Assembly: GCF_002879865.1 (NCBI RefSeq)
Contig: NZ_PNXY01000008.1
Coordinates: 186,001-250,000, forward strand
DNA length: 64,000 nucleotides
Direction: 5' to 3'
Source: Paraburkholderia rhynchosiae
GTDB taxonomy: Bacteria; Pseudomonadota; Gammaproteobacteria; Burkholderiales; Burkholderiaceae
Shown: positions 1-8,184 of the stretch, in pieces
Numbering within the stretch: the first letter of the stretch is position 1
How the letters are laid out: every line of letters begins with the position of its first letter
Position numbers and translations under genes: made by a program
The notes under the pieces: model-generated
Told to the model about the DNA's origin: nothing
The model's database searches: none
The model's input: the letters and a program-made list of their open reading frames with translations, nothing else

Positions 1-2840
1 GCCGACAAGCCCACCAGCACCATCAAACCGATCTGCGTGAAGATGTTGTTGTCACCGCCCGTAAGCCATACGCCGGTCAGCGCGGACAGCACGCTCATCG
101 GCACGATCAGGATCACCGCGAGCGGCAGCGTCAAACTTTCATACAGTGCGGCGAGCACCAGGAACACGAGCAGCACGCTGATCGGGAACACCCACAAGCC
201 CGCATTGCCGGCGAGAATCTGCTGATAGGTCAGGTCGGTCCATTCGAGCTTCACGCCGTGCGGCAGAACTTCGGCCGCCACGCGTTCAGCCGCGGCTTGC
301 GCCTGACCCGACGAGAAGCCCGGCGCCGGCCCACCGTTGATGTCGGCTGCCGTATAGCCGTTGTAACGCACCACCATTTCGGGACCGTACGTCGGCGTCA
401 CCGTCACCAGCGACGACAATGGCACCATATCGCCCGCGGCATTGCGCGTCTTCAGTTGCAGGATGTCGTCGGCACGTTGACGGAACGGCGCATCCGCCTG
501 CACCCGCACCTGATACACGCGGCCAAAACGGTTGAAGTCGTTCACATACAGCGAGCCCAGATAGACCTGCATCGTGTTGAACACGTCCGTGACCGGCACA
601 CCGAGTTGCTTGGCCTTCACGCGATCGAGATCCACGTTCAATTGCGGCACGTTGATCTGATAGCTCGAGAAGGTCGGGCCGAGTTCGGGCGTTTGCGATG
701 CCTTCTTCACGAATGCCTCCGCGGCCTTGTTCAACTCTGCATAGCCGAGCGCGCCGTGATCCTCCAGTTGCATCTTGAAGCCGCCGAGCGTGCCGAGACC
801 GAGCACGGGTGGCGGCGGAAACACCGCGACGAACGAATCCTTGATCGCGCCGTATTGCTGGTTCAACGCGCCCGCAATCGCACCGGCCGAGAGCTTTTTG
901 TCACCGCGCTCCTTGAACGGCTTGAGCGTGACGAACACGATGCCCGCGCTCGAACTATTCGTGAAGCCGTTCACCGACAAACCCGGGAACGCCACCGCGC
1001 TTTCCACGCCCTTCTGCTTCAGCGCAATCGCGCTCATATCGCGGATCACTTTTTCGGTGCGATCCAGCGACGCGCCATTCGGCAACTGCGCGAACGCAAT
1101 CAGATACTCCTTGTCCTGCGCGGGCACGAAGCCGCCCGGCACGACACGCGAGATCAGCACGGTTGCGCCGAGCAGAATCGCGTACACCGCGAGCATTGCG
1201 CCCTTGCGGCGCAGCACGCCGGTCACGCCGCGGCCGTATTCCGTCGAGCCGCGACGAAACACCTTGTTGAAGCCCTTGAAGAAGCGGCCCAGCACGCGGT
1301 TCATCACGCGCGTCAGGAAATCTTCCTTCGCGCCGTGGCTGCGCAACAGCATGGCAGACAACGCCGGCGACAGCGTCAGCGAGTTGAACGCCGAGATCAC
1401 GGTCGAGATTGCGATGGTCATCGCGAACTGCTTGTAGAACTGTCCCGTGAGGCCGGTCATGAACGCGAGCGGCACGAACACGGCAACGAGCGTAAGCGCA
1501 ATGGCGATAATCGGCCCGCTCACTTCCTGCATCGCCTTATACGTGGCATCGCGCGCACTCAGCCCGCTTTCGATATTCCGTTCGACGTTCTCCACCACCA
1601 CGATCGCATCGTCCACCACGATACCAATGGCGAGCACCATGCCGAACAACGACAACGCATTGATCGAGAAGCCGAATGCAAGCAGCAGCGAGAACGTGCC
1701 GACAATCGACACCGGCACGGCGATCAATGGAATGATCGACGCGCGCCACGTCTGCAGGAACACGATCACGACGATCACCACGAGCGCGATGGCTTCGAGC
1801 AGCGTATGCACGACCGCCTCGATACTCGAACGCACGAACTGCGTCGGGTCATAGACGATCTTGTATTCGACGCCCGCCGGCATGTCTTGCGCGAGGTCCT
1901 TCATCGCGGAGCGCACTTCGTCGGAGATCGCGAGCGAGTTCGCACCCGGCGCCTGGTTGATCGCAAGCGCAACCGCCGGCTTGTTATCGAGCAGCGAACG
2001 CAGGCCGTATTCCGACGCGGCCAGCTCCACACGCGCGATGTCACGCAGATAGGTAACGCCGCCATCGGGCGCGGTCTTCACGATGATGTCGCCGAATTCG
2101 CCCTCGGTCTTCAAACGGCCACGCGCATTCACCGACAACTGCAATTGCGTGCCCGGCACCGAAGGCGATGCGCCGATGACACCGGCCGCCACCTGAACGT
2201 TCTGCTCGCGAATCGCGTTCACCACTTCGGTCGCCGTCAAACCGCGTTGCGCGACTTTCTGCGGATCCAGCCACACGCGCATTGCGTAGTCGCCCGAACC
2301 CCACAACTGCACCTGGCCGACGCCCTGAATGCGCGCGAGCCGGTCCTTGACGTTAAGCAGCGCGTAGTTGCGCAGATACGTCATGTCGTAGCGGTTATTC
2401 GGCGAGATCAGGTGGACCACCATGGTCAGCGTGGGCGAACTCTTGATGGTCGTCACGCCGAGCCGTTGCACGTCTTCCGGCAAACGCGGCAGCGCCTGAT
2501 TCACGCGGTTCTGCACGAGTTGCGTGGCAAGATCGGGATTCGTGCCGAGCTTGAAGGTCACCGTCAGCGTGAGATTGCCGTCGCTATTTGCTTGCGACTG
2601 CATGTACAGCATGTTCTCGACGCCGTTGATCTGCTCTTCGAGCGGCGAAGCGACGGCTTCCGCGATCACTTTCGGATTCGCGCCCGGATACTGCGCGTGC
2701 ACGACGACCGACGGCGGCACGACTTCGGGGTACTCGGAGATCGGCAGCTTGAAGAGCGAAATGACGCCTGCCAGCAGAACCAATACCGATAGCACGCCCG
2801 CAAAGATCGGCCGATCGATGAAGAATTTGGATATGTTCAT
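1..2840 (-). CDS. bpeF: RND multidrug efflux inner-membrane pump (BpeF/CeoB/MexF type), 3' end outside window
   Basis: Proton-driven inner-membrane pump of a tripartite drug efflux complex. The start codon is the ATG at 2840 (protein begins MNISKFFIDRPIFAGVLSVL). About 946 codons are present of the roughly 1,050 usual for the HAE-1 RND family; the C-terminal helices lie beyond the window edge. Family hallmarks are the N-terminal FFIDRPIFA helix, the periplasmic porter region and the TM4 motif GIVVDDAIVVVENVER near 1600-1640, with the paired Asp of the proton relay. The adaptor gene ends 70 bp upstream on the same strand, so they are co-transcribed. The order LysR / llpE / adaptor / pump matches B. 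pseudomallei bpeT-llpE-bpeE-bpeF and B. cenocepacia ceoR-llpE-ceoAB. Those pumps export chloramphenicol, trimethoprim and quinolones; the substrate here is inferred by analogy. Confidence 0.93.
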   Translation of the reverse strand, partial: MNISKFFIDRPIFAGVLSVLVLLAGVISLFKLPISEYPEVVPPSVVVHAQYPGANPKVIAEAVASPLEEQINGVENMLYMQSQANSDGNLTLTVTFKLGTNPDLATQLVQNRVNQALPRLPEDVQRLGVTTIKSSPTLTMVVHLISPNNRYDMTYLRNYALLNVKDRLARIQGVGQVQLWGSGDYAMRVWLDPQKVAQRGLTATEVVNAIREQNVQVAAGVIGASPSVPGTQLQLSVNARGRLKTEGEFGDIIVKTAPDGGVTYLRDIARVELAASEYGLRSLLDNKPAVALAINQAPGANSLAISDEVRSAMKDLAQDMPAGVEYKIVYDPTQFVRSSIEAVVHTLLEAIALVVIVVIVFLQTWRASIIPLIAVPVSIVGTFSLLLAFGFSINALSLFGMVLAIGIVVDDAIVVVENVERNIESGLSARDATYKAMQEVSGPIIAIALTLVAVFVPLAFMTGLTGQFYKQFAMTIAISTVISAFNSLTLSPALSAMLLRSHGAKEDFLTRVMNRVLGRFFKGFNKVFRRGSTEYGRGVTGVLRRKGAMLAVYAILLGATVLISRVVPGGFVPAQDKEYLIAFAQLPNGASLDRTEKVIRDMSAIALKQKGVESAVAFPGLSVNGFTNSSSAGIVFVTLKPFKERGDKKLSAGAIAGALNQQYGAIKDSFVAVFPPPPVLGLGTLGGFKMQLEDHGALGYAELNKAAEAFVKKASQTPELGPTFSSYQINVPQLNVDLDRVKAKQLGVPVTDVFNTMQVYLGSLYVNDFNRFGRVYQVRVQADAPFRQRADDILQLKTRNAAGDMVPLSSLVTVTPTYGPEMVVRYNGYTAADINGGPAPGFSSGQAQAAAERVAAEVLPHGVKLEWTDLTYQQILAGNAGLWVFPISVLLVFLVLAALYESLTLPLAVILIVPMSVLSALTGVWLTGGDNNIFTQIGLMVLVGLS

Positions 2841-2910
2841 TGGAAGCTCTTGATGTTGAAGCAAGCGGTTGGAGCCAGGCGCCGCGCGTGTCATGCCGCG
2901 GCGGCGACGC

Positions 2911-4119
2911 TCACGAATTCTTGTCCGCCTTCGCGCGTGCCTGTGCGAGCGGCGCGCTGTTCGGATCCTGGTCGGTCGTCATGGGCACCATATGCGCGCG
3001 CACTGAATCGCCGGGACGCACACGCTGAATACCGTTGACGACGATCCGGTCGCCCGCTTTCAGGCCGCCCTTCACGACGCGCAGATTGCCTTGCATATCG
3101 CCCACCGAAATCTCGCGATACACCACGTGATTGTTCTGGTCGACCACCAGCACGAACTTCTTGTCCTGGTCCGTGCCTACGGCGGCATCATCGATCAGCA
3201 GCGCGGGATGCGGTTCGCTGCCGCCCACTTTGACACGTGCATAGAGACCTGGAATCAACGTGCCGTCCTGGTTATCGAAACGCGCGCGAACGCGGATCGT
3301 GCCCGACGACGTATCAAGGCGGTTATCCACCGACTCGATCGTGCCGCTGCGCGAGTAGCCGCTTTCATCCGCCAGACCGAGTTCCACCGGCACCTTGCCG
3401 CCGTCTTTCGCACGTCGCAGGTATTGCAGGTAGGTCTGTTCGTCCGCGTCGAACGACGCGTAGATCGGCGACACCGAGACGAGCGTGGTGAGCGGCGTCG
3501 AGCTTGCGCCCGCCGACACCACGTTGCCCACCGTGATTTCCGCGCGCGACACGCGGCCCGACACCGGCGCGACAATCTTCGTGTAGCCGAGATTGATGCG
3601 CGCGGTTTCGAGTGCGGCTTGCGCGGCCTTCAGGTTCGCGCTCGCTTCGCGCGCGGCGTTCTGCTTCTCGTCGTAATCGCGCTTGGCGATTGCGTTGTCG
3701 GCGATCAGGCGTTGCGCGCGCTCCCAGTCGCTTTGCGTATAGCCGGTGCGCGCCTGCGCGGCCGCGAGTTGCGCTTGCGCGCGATCCACTTCCGCCGCGT
3801 ACGGGCGCGGGTCGATCACGAACAGCGTGTCGCCTTTTTTCACGAGCGCGCCGTCCTTGAAGTTGACCGACACGATGGTGCCCGACACCTGCGGACGGAC
3901 ATCCACTTTTTCGACGGCTTCAAGGCGGCCCGAATAGCTCTGCCAGTCGGTGATCGTTTTTTGCACCACGGTCGCGACATCGACTTCCGGCACGATGGTC
4001 GGCGCGGCAGGCGAACTCGCGTCCACACGAATCGCGCCGAACGTGCCCAGTCCGGCAACGACGATCACGGCTAGCGCGGCAATCGCCACACGGCGACGGG
4101 AAAGAGGAAGGATGGTCAT
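2911..4119 (-). CDS. bpeE: RND efflux periplasmic adaptor subunit (BpeE/CeoA/MexE type)
   Basis: Membrane fusion protein (402 aa) linking the inner-membrane RND pump to an outer-membrane channel. The N-terminal hydrophobic segment (about residues 10-30) has no lipobox Cys, so it is anchored by a helix or exported rather than being a lipoprotein. A lipoyl-like half motif (VRPQVSGTIVSVNFKDGALV) sits near residues 75-95. An Ala/Gln/Glu-rich coiled-coil hairpin follows at about 105-170, then beta-barrel and membrane-proximal domains. It is the second gene of the llpE-bpeE-bpeF operon, 46 bp after llpE and 70 bp before the pump. The expected outer-membrane channel gene (oprC/opcM) would lie beyond the left edge. 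Confidence 0.93.
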   Translation of the reverse strand: MTILPLSRRRVAIAALAVIVVAGLGTFGAIRVDASSPAAPTIVPEVDVATVVQKTITDWQSYSGRLEAVEKVDVRPQVSGTIVSVNFKDGALVKKGDTLFVIDPRPYAAEVDRAQAQLAAAQARTGYTQSDWERAQRLIADNAIAKRDYDEKQNAAREASANLKAAQAALETARINLGYTKIVAPVSGRVSRAEITVGNVVSAGASSTPLTTLVSVSPIYASFDADEQTYLQYLRRAKDGGKVPVELGLADESGYSRSGTIESVDNRLDTSSGTIRVRARFDNQDGTLIPGLYARVKVGGSEPHPALLIDDAAVGTDQDKKFVLVVDQNNHVVYREISVGDMQGNLRVVKGGLKAGDRIVVNGIQRVRPGDSVRAHMVPMTTDQDPNSAPLAQARAKADKNS

Positions 4120-4165
4120 GAAAAGCTCCCAGTATCGTTAATTAAAGTTCTGCTTGTTTCTGTTT

Positions 4166-5020
4166 TCAGCGATGGGCGCGCGCATCGAAGCGCCACTGAA
4201 AAAATCGCACCGCTTCCTGCAGGGCAGGCGGATGATCCGCCAACGCCGCATGCGAGACGGCCGGATAGCGGACCACCTGGGTCAGCACGCCCGCGTCGAT
4301 CAGACTGCTCGCGTATTTCTCCGCTTCCACATGCAGCACATCGTTTTGCGCCGTCGCGATCAGCGTGGCCGGCAGGCCCGCGAGCCGCGACGATTCGAGC
4401 GGCGCCGCATACGGATGCATGCGTTGCGACGCTTGCGGCAGATACGCGCGATAACAGGCCGCGCACTCTCTGGCCGTGATGTCCGAACCCAGGCGCTTTT
4501 CATCGCCAAGGCGTGTGAGGCTCGGGTCCAGCATCGGCCCGAACAATGCTTGGGCGGCAATCTGCACGTCGCCGCGATCACGCGCGATAAAAGCGAGGCA
4601 GTTGGCCAATTGGCCGCCCGCATCATGGCCGGCTACGCCAACTTTCCTGCTATTGCCGCCAAATGCACGCGCCCGTGTCTGCACCCACAATGCCGCGCGA
4701 TGCGCGTCCTCGGGCGCCGCGGGAAACGGAAACTCCGGCGCGAGCGAATAGCCGACCGACACGACCAATGCCGGTAAATGATCTGCGAAATAACGCGAGG
4801 CGAAGTCGGCCTGATCGACGCATCCCTTCGTAAAGCCGCCGCCGTGAAAATAAAGCAGTACAGGCAGTGCGGTCTTTTTCGGCTGCCGGTACAAACGCAA
4901 CGTGATCTCCTGCGCGTGCCCTTCGATCCGCACCTCGGTGATTTCCAGCGCCGTGCTATCAGGGTCCGCTGGCGCACTGCCTGCAGGCACAAAGGAGTAC
5001 GGCGGTTTAAATGCTTCCAT
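4166..5020 (-). CDS. llpE: LlpE-like alpha/beta hydrolase, first gene of the efflux operon, nucleophile Ser replaced
   Basis: Protein of 284 aa with the HSL-type alpha/beta hydrolase fold. The oxyanion-hole motif LYFHGGGF is intact, and a C-terminal Asp (AQNDVLHVEAE) and His (SHAALADHP) sit where the family places the acid and base. The nucleophile elbow, normally GDSAGG, reads AGHDAGG: codons GGC CAT GAT GCG GGC GGC around 4615-4635, so the Ser position holds Asp. It leads the efflux operon, as llpE does in the B. pseudomallei and B. cenocepacia loci, where its role is unclear. The ATG at 5020 was chosen; an in-frame TTG at 5041 would add seven residues. Neither start has a strong Shine-Dalgarno. 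Loss of Ser suggests it is not a classical serine esterase. Confidence 0.88.
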   Translation of the reverse strand: MEAFKPPYSFVPAGSAPADPDSTALEITEVRIEGHAQEITLRLYRQPKKTALPVLLYFHGGGFTKGCVDQADFASRYFADHLPALVVSVGYSLAPEFPFPAAPEDAHRAALWVQTRARAFGGNSRKVGVAGHDAGGQLANCLAFIARDRGDVQIAAQALFGPMLDPSLTRLGDEKRLGSDITARECAACYRAYLPQASQRMHPYAAPLESSRLAGLPATLIATAQNDVLHVEAEKYASSLIDAGVLTQVVRYPAVSHAALADHPPALQEAVRFFQWRFDARAHR

Positions 5021-5193
5021 GTCGAGCCGCGCAATGCGCAAAGAACTTCAATGGTGCGAATTGTGGGTTCGGCAGACTCGTAAATAAATGCCTATAATCC
5101 GGCAACACAATTCGGCGCCCCTGAACAATCCAATGCGATTGCTCTGTGGGATCGAATCCTGCTCAGTACGCCTGCCCCTTCTGGAGGTTTGCA
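5021..5193. promoter_or_regulatory. Divergent llpE / LysR regulator promoter region with inverted repeats
   Basis: This spacer must hold the efflux operon promoter and the regulator's own promoter. It contains a perfect 9-bp inverted repeat, CGAATTGTG at 5057-5065 and CACAATTCG at 5106-5114, 40 bp apart. A second small palindrome, CAAT-GCG-ATTG, is at 5131-5141. A TATAAT hexamer lies at 5093-5098 on the plus strand, without a good -35. LysR-type regulators bind dyads in exactly this kind of spacer, so these are candidate sites for the adjacent regulator; that assignment is inference. Confidence 0.5.
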
Positions 5194-6198
5194 ATGGACC
5201 GGCTTCAGGCCATGCAAGTGTTCACGCGTGTCGTCGACACCAACAGCTTTACCCGCGCAGCGGAAACGCTCGACCTGCCGCGCGCATCGGTTACCACAAT
5301 CATTCAGAACCTCGAAGCGTTCCTCGGCACGCGACTCATGCACCGCACCACCCGGCGTTTGTCGCTCACGCCGGACGGCGCCGCGTATTACGAGCGCTGC
5401 GTGCGCATCCTTGCGGACGTCGAAGAGACCGAGGCCAGTTTTCAGAGCGGCAATAAAAAGCCGCACGGCAAGCTGCGTATCGACATGCCGGGGTCGATCG
5501 GCCGCTTGCTGGTGATTCCCTCGCTGTGTGAATTCCACGAGCGCTATCCGGATATCGACCTGCAACTCGGCTTGTCGGACCGGCCGGTGGATCTGCTGCA
5601 GGAAGGCGTGGACTGCGTGGTACGTGTCGGCGCGCTACAGGATTCCTCGCTGGTGGCGCGGCGCATTGGCCTCTTCGAGGGCGTGACGTGCGCGGCTCCG
5701 GAATACATCCAGCGCGCCGGCATGCCTGCCTCCCTCGAAGACCTGGAAAATCACAAAGCAGTCAATTACTTCTCGAGCCGTACGGGACGCACGCTCGATT
5801 GGGCGTTCATGGTTGATGGCAAAGAGGTTGAAGTAAAAATGAAGAGCATCGTTTCGGTCAACGACGCGGATGCCTACGTGACCTGCGGGCTGGAGGGTTT
5901 TGGCCTGATTCAGCCGGCGCTTTTCATGGTGCTGCCGCATCTGCGTTCCGGCCAGCTCGTTGAAGTACTGCCCGAACTAAAGCCCTTACCCATGCCGATC
6001 TCCGCAGTCTATCCCCACAGTCGGCATCTGTCGCCTAAAGTCCGTGTTTTCGTAGACTGGATCGCGGAAGTGTTCGACCGTTGCCCGTTGTTGAGCGGTC
6101 GCGGCACACTCGACGCAACCTGCTCGAAACGCACGCTGGAAGAACGCGAGTCCGCTCCCGCACTCGATACTCCGGTGATTTCGGAATGGGTCGCGTGA
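5194..6198 (+). CDS. bpeT: LysR-type regulator of the efflux operon (BpeT/CeoR type)
   Basis: LysR transcription factor, 334 aa. The ATG at 5194 was chosen because GGAGG stands at 5183-5187 and the protein then begins MDRLQAMQVFTRVVDTNSFT, a standard LysR start. The N-terminal winged helix-turn-helix spans about residues 1-60 (SFTRAAETLDLPRASVTTII). The effector-binding domain follows from about residue 90 to 300. The C-terminal ~30 residues look like a variable tail. The gene is transcribed away from llpE, as bpeT and ceoR are in Burkholderia, where these regulators activate the efflux operon (ceo is salicylate-inducible). The effector here is not shown by the sequence. Confidence 0.92.
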   Translation: MDRLQAMQVFTRVVDTNSFTRAAETLDLPRASVTTIIQNLEAFLGTRLMHRTTRRLSLTPDGAAYYERCVRILADVEETEASFQSGNKKPHGKLRIDMPGSIGRLLVIPSLCEFHERYPDIDLQLGLSDRPVDLLQEGVDCVVRVGALQDSSLVARRIGLFEGVTCAAPEYIQRAGMPASLEDLENHKAVNYFSSRTGRTLDWAFMVDGKEVEVKMKSIVSVNDADAYVTCGLEGFGLIQPALFMVLPHLRSGQLVEVLPELKPLPMPISAVYPHSRHLSPKVRVFVDWIAEVFDRCPLLSGRGTLDATCSKRTLEERESAPALDTPVISEWVA

Positions 6199-6421
6199 TT
6201 CATTTGAACTGAAGTGCAGAAACTGAAACAGTGAATTCCAGCCGCGGCGCTAATGCCGCGGTTGTTCTTAATGCCCATGTTTATAGGGCCTTCAACGCGA
6301 TTGTTCCGGAAACTCGACAATTCATTTCGCGAAAGTGTGATTTATCGCCGCCGGCTCGAAGTCTACATTTCACCCTGTCGCAGCGCCGCTTGTGCTGCAA
6401 AGGAATCGACAGGAGTGAATC

Positions 6422-6730
6422 ATGAAACGCAATCTTTTGGCAGGCCTCGTTATTTCGCTGCTCGTCAGCGCACCGGTGTTTGCGCAAAGCAGCGGCGGCG
6501 GCATCGGACACGCAGGCTCTTATCAAACTCAACCCGCGCCTACGACGAACGGCAAAACGCGCGCCGAAGTGCAGGCCGAACTCGTTGCGGCTTATCGTGA
6601 CGGCTCGCTGCCTTCGCTGAATCGCACCACGTATCCGAACAAGGGGTTGATCGGTCAGACGCAGGCTGCGCGTATCGCACTGCAGGAAGGCACGAGTGGC
6701 GATGTCACGCGCGTGGCGAATGGACAGTAA
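6422..6730 (+). CDS. Small secreted DUF4148 protein
   Basis: 102-aa exported protein. A clear signal peptide (MKRNLLAGLVISLLVSAPVFAQ) precedes a mature part with the DUF4148 pattern: KTRAEVQAELVAAYRDG, then a Tyr-Pro and an Ala-rich helix ending in QEGTSGD. The start is supported by AGGAGTG eight bases upstream. DUF4148 proteins are abundant in Burkholderiales and have no established function. A second member is at 20335-20658. It stands alone, with no operon partner. Confidence 0.87.
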   Translation: MKRNLLAGLVISLLVSAPVFAQSSGGGIGHAGSYQTQPAPTTNGKTRAEVQAELVAAYRDGSLPSLNRTTYPNKGLIGQTQAARIALQEGTSGDVTRVANGQ

Positions 6731-6740
6731 TGCGAGCATG

Positions 6741-6778
6741 CCGTAATCATTAGGTTTCCGTAATAACCATGATTATGG
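6741..6778. other. Near-perfect long palindrome (hairpin) downstream of the DUF4148 gene
   Basis: The arms CCGTAATCAT (6741-6750) and ATGATTATGG (6769-6778) pair over ten positions with a single G:T wobble. Inside them GGTT (6753-6756) pairs with AACC (6765-6768). There is no T tract after it, so it is not a typical intrinsic terminator. It could be an RNA-stability hairpin or a protein-binding palindrome upstream of the short ORF at 6813. Confidence 0.4.
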
Positions 6779-6812
6779 CGGCGATTGAGCACTCTTCAGA
6801 AAGGAGCACATC

Positions 6813-6887
6813 ATGACACCATCGGAACTCGACAATTGGGACACGGACGCCGCAGTCTGGACACCGTATCGCGCACCGCAACGATAA
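6813..6887 (+). CDS. Possible 24-residue leaderless or remnant ORF with strong ribosome binding site
   Basis: The ATG at 6813 follows AAGGAG (6801-6806) at good spacing. It encodes MTPSELDNWDTDAAVWTPYR plus four more residues, then TAA. The peptide is Trp- and Asp-rich and has no signal sequence. It is not a family I recognise. It may be a true small protein, or the start of a gene whose body was lost. The ribosome binding site is the only positive evidence. Confidence 0.3.
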   Translation: MTPSELDNWDTDAAVWTPYRAPQR

Positions 6888-6899
6888 CTGTTGTGCGCC

Positions 6900-6955
6900 A
6901 TTGCAGCGCGGGCCGTTTAGCGTCTAACACGCTTGACTCGGCCCGCGTCTGCAAT
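6900..6955. terminator. Strong hairpin downstream of the purine permease gene
   Basis: ATTGCAGCGCGGGCCG (6900-6915) pairs with CGGCCCGCG (6939-6947) and, after one bulged T, CTGCAAT (6949-6955): a 16-bp GC-rich stem. It lies 8 bp beyond the stop of the minus-strand gene. No U tract follows on either strand, so it may act as a bidirectional terminator or as a 3'-end stabiliser. Confidence 0.45.
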
Positions 6956-6962
6956 CACTCGC

Positions 6963-8021
6963 CTAGCGCTTTGGCACACCGTCGCGCCATTCACCCCAAT
7001 GCGTAACGATGTCCTGGACGAGCGGATTACCTGAGCGGTACAGGTTCTCCAGAGCAATGGTGAAGCCGCCTTGCGCGGCGTAATTCAGCAAGTTGTCCGC
7101 GCTGGTTTGTCCGTCGTAAGGGCGATCGAAATCGGAGCCCGCACGCACTACGGCAACGCGATTCAGATCGACCTTATGCACCGCGGCCGCGCGTTTTAGC
7201 GCTTCGTACGTCGCATTGTCTTCTTGCTGCGTGGTGCAGTAGACGCCTTTCCCATCGGTCAAAATTTTGATCCAGTCGCGAGCGCGTTGCCCGAGCAGCG
7301 TGCCCGACCACCATGTATCGCCGGCCAGCGTGTCGCATTGAATGACAGTCGGCGGACGATTAGCCGGCGCGTACGAATACTTCGCACGCGCCGCTTGCGC
7401 CTGCGCGTTGTCGGACAGTACGACATTGCGCGACAAGGCAAACGCCGTGTCGGCGAGTTGGGTATTGAGCTGGAATACCTCGGTCCGATAATCGAGCGGC
7501 GGCTTTTCTGCGGGGCTCTTCGTATTGATCCCAAGATAGCCGGTATTCCAGCCGGCCGGAATTTCGCGCCCGTCGATCTCCCATTGAATGCCGAAGTCCA
7601 CCAGGTACTTCGCCCACGCGGCCGAGCCGACTGTGCCCTGTTGAGGATCGATGCCCGCAATGCCCGCGACCATAAAGTACGTATGCCGCAAATCGAAACG
7701 CGGCGAGAACGTCAACGCCATGATCGATGCGGCGGCATTGGTGTGCCCCATGCCGGTCGTCATCACGCAGACGTCCTGACGGTTGCAATGCACGGCCGGA
7801 TAATCGGGCGATAAACCATCGACCGGAATGTCGCGCCACGGCCCGAGCTTGTCGAGCCACACCTGGCCCTCCGGTCCGAACATGGAAATGATCATTACCT
7901 TGACGGGCCGGCCGCGCGAGCCGCCGTCGTCATTGTCGTCCGCGTTTGCGGTTGCGGAAGTAAAGGCTGCGCATGCCGCGAGTGCAATGACGGATAGCGC
8001 GCCTAATGTGCGAGTCAGCAT
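6963..8021 (-). CDS. Exported purine nucleoside permease (NUP) family protein
   Basis: 352-aa protein with an N-terminal export signal (MLTRTLGALSVIALAACAAF) and then an Asp-rich linker. The mature part matches the NUP family (purine nucleoside permease), which shares the nucleoside-phosphorylase fold. Typical stretches are VKVMIISMFGPEGQVW, DVCVMTTGMGHTNAAASIMAL and YFMVAGIAGIDP. The family name comes from fungal nucleoside uptake; bacterial members are soluble or periplasmic and their role is not settled. AAGGAAG upstream supports the ATG at 8021. No operon partner: the neighbouring cation transporter is separated by 160 bp. Confidence 0.85.
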   Translation of the reverse strand: MLTRTLGALSVIALAACAAFTSATANADDNDDGGSRGRPVKVMIISMFGPEGQVWLDKLGPWRDIPVDGLSPDYPAVHCNRQDVCVMTTGMGHTNAAASIMALTFSPRFDLRHTYFMVAGIAGIDPQQGTVGSAAWAKYLVDFGIQWEIDGREIPAGWNTGYLGINTKSPAEKPPLDYRTEVFQLNTQLADTAFALSRNVVLSDNAQAQAARAKYSYAPANRPPTVIQCDTLAGDTWWSGTLLGQRARDWIKILTDGKGVYCTTQQEDNATYEALKRAAAVHKVDLNRVAVVRAGSDFDRPYDGQTSADNLLNYAAQGGFTIALENLYRSGNPLVQDIVTHWGEWRDGVPKR

Positions 8022-8184
8022 CGTGATCTTCCTTTTGCTTGTGATGCAGTTTGGGAGAGTGCCGCTTCAAGCCGGAAGAAGTATAGATGCGAAGAAATTA
8101 TTTTCCACTACGTAACACGCTATTTCCGTCACTCGCGCCAAGCTCACGGGAAGCTCTCATAAGTGCGTGGCACGGAGACCAGCG

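Noticed and set aside
258..2792. 844-codon plus-strand open frame opposite the RND pump
   Set aside because: Arg/His/Asp-rich composition typical of antisense frames in high-GC genes, and it covers the pump with its clear conserved motifs.
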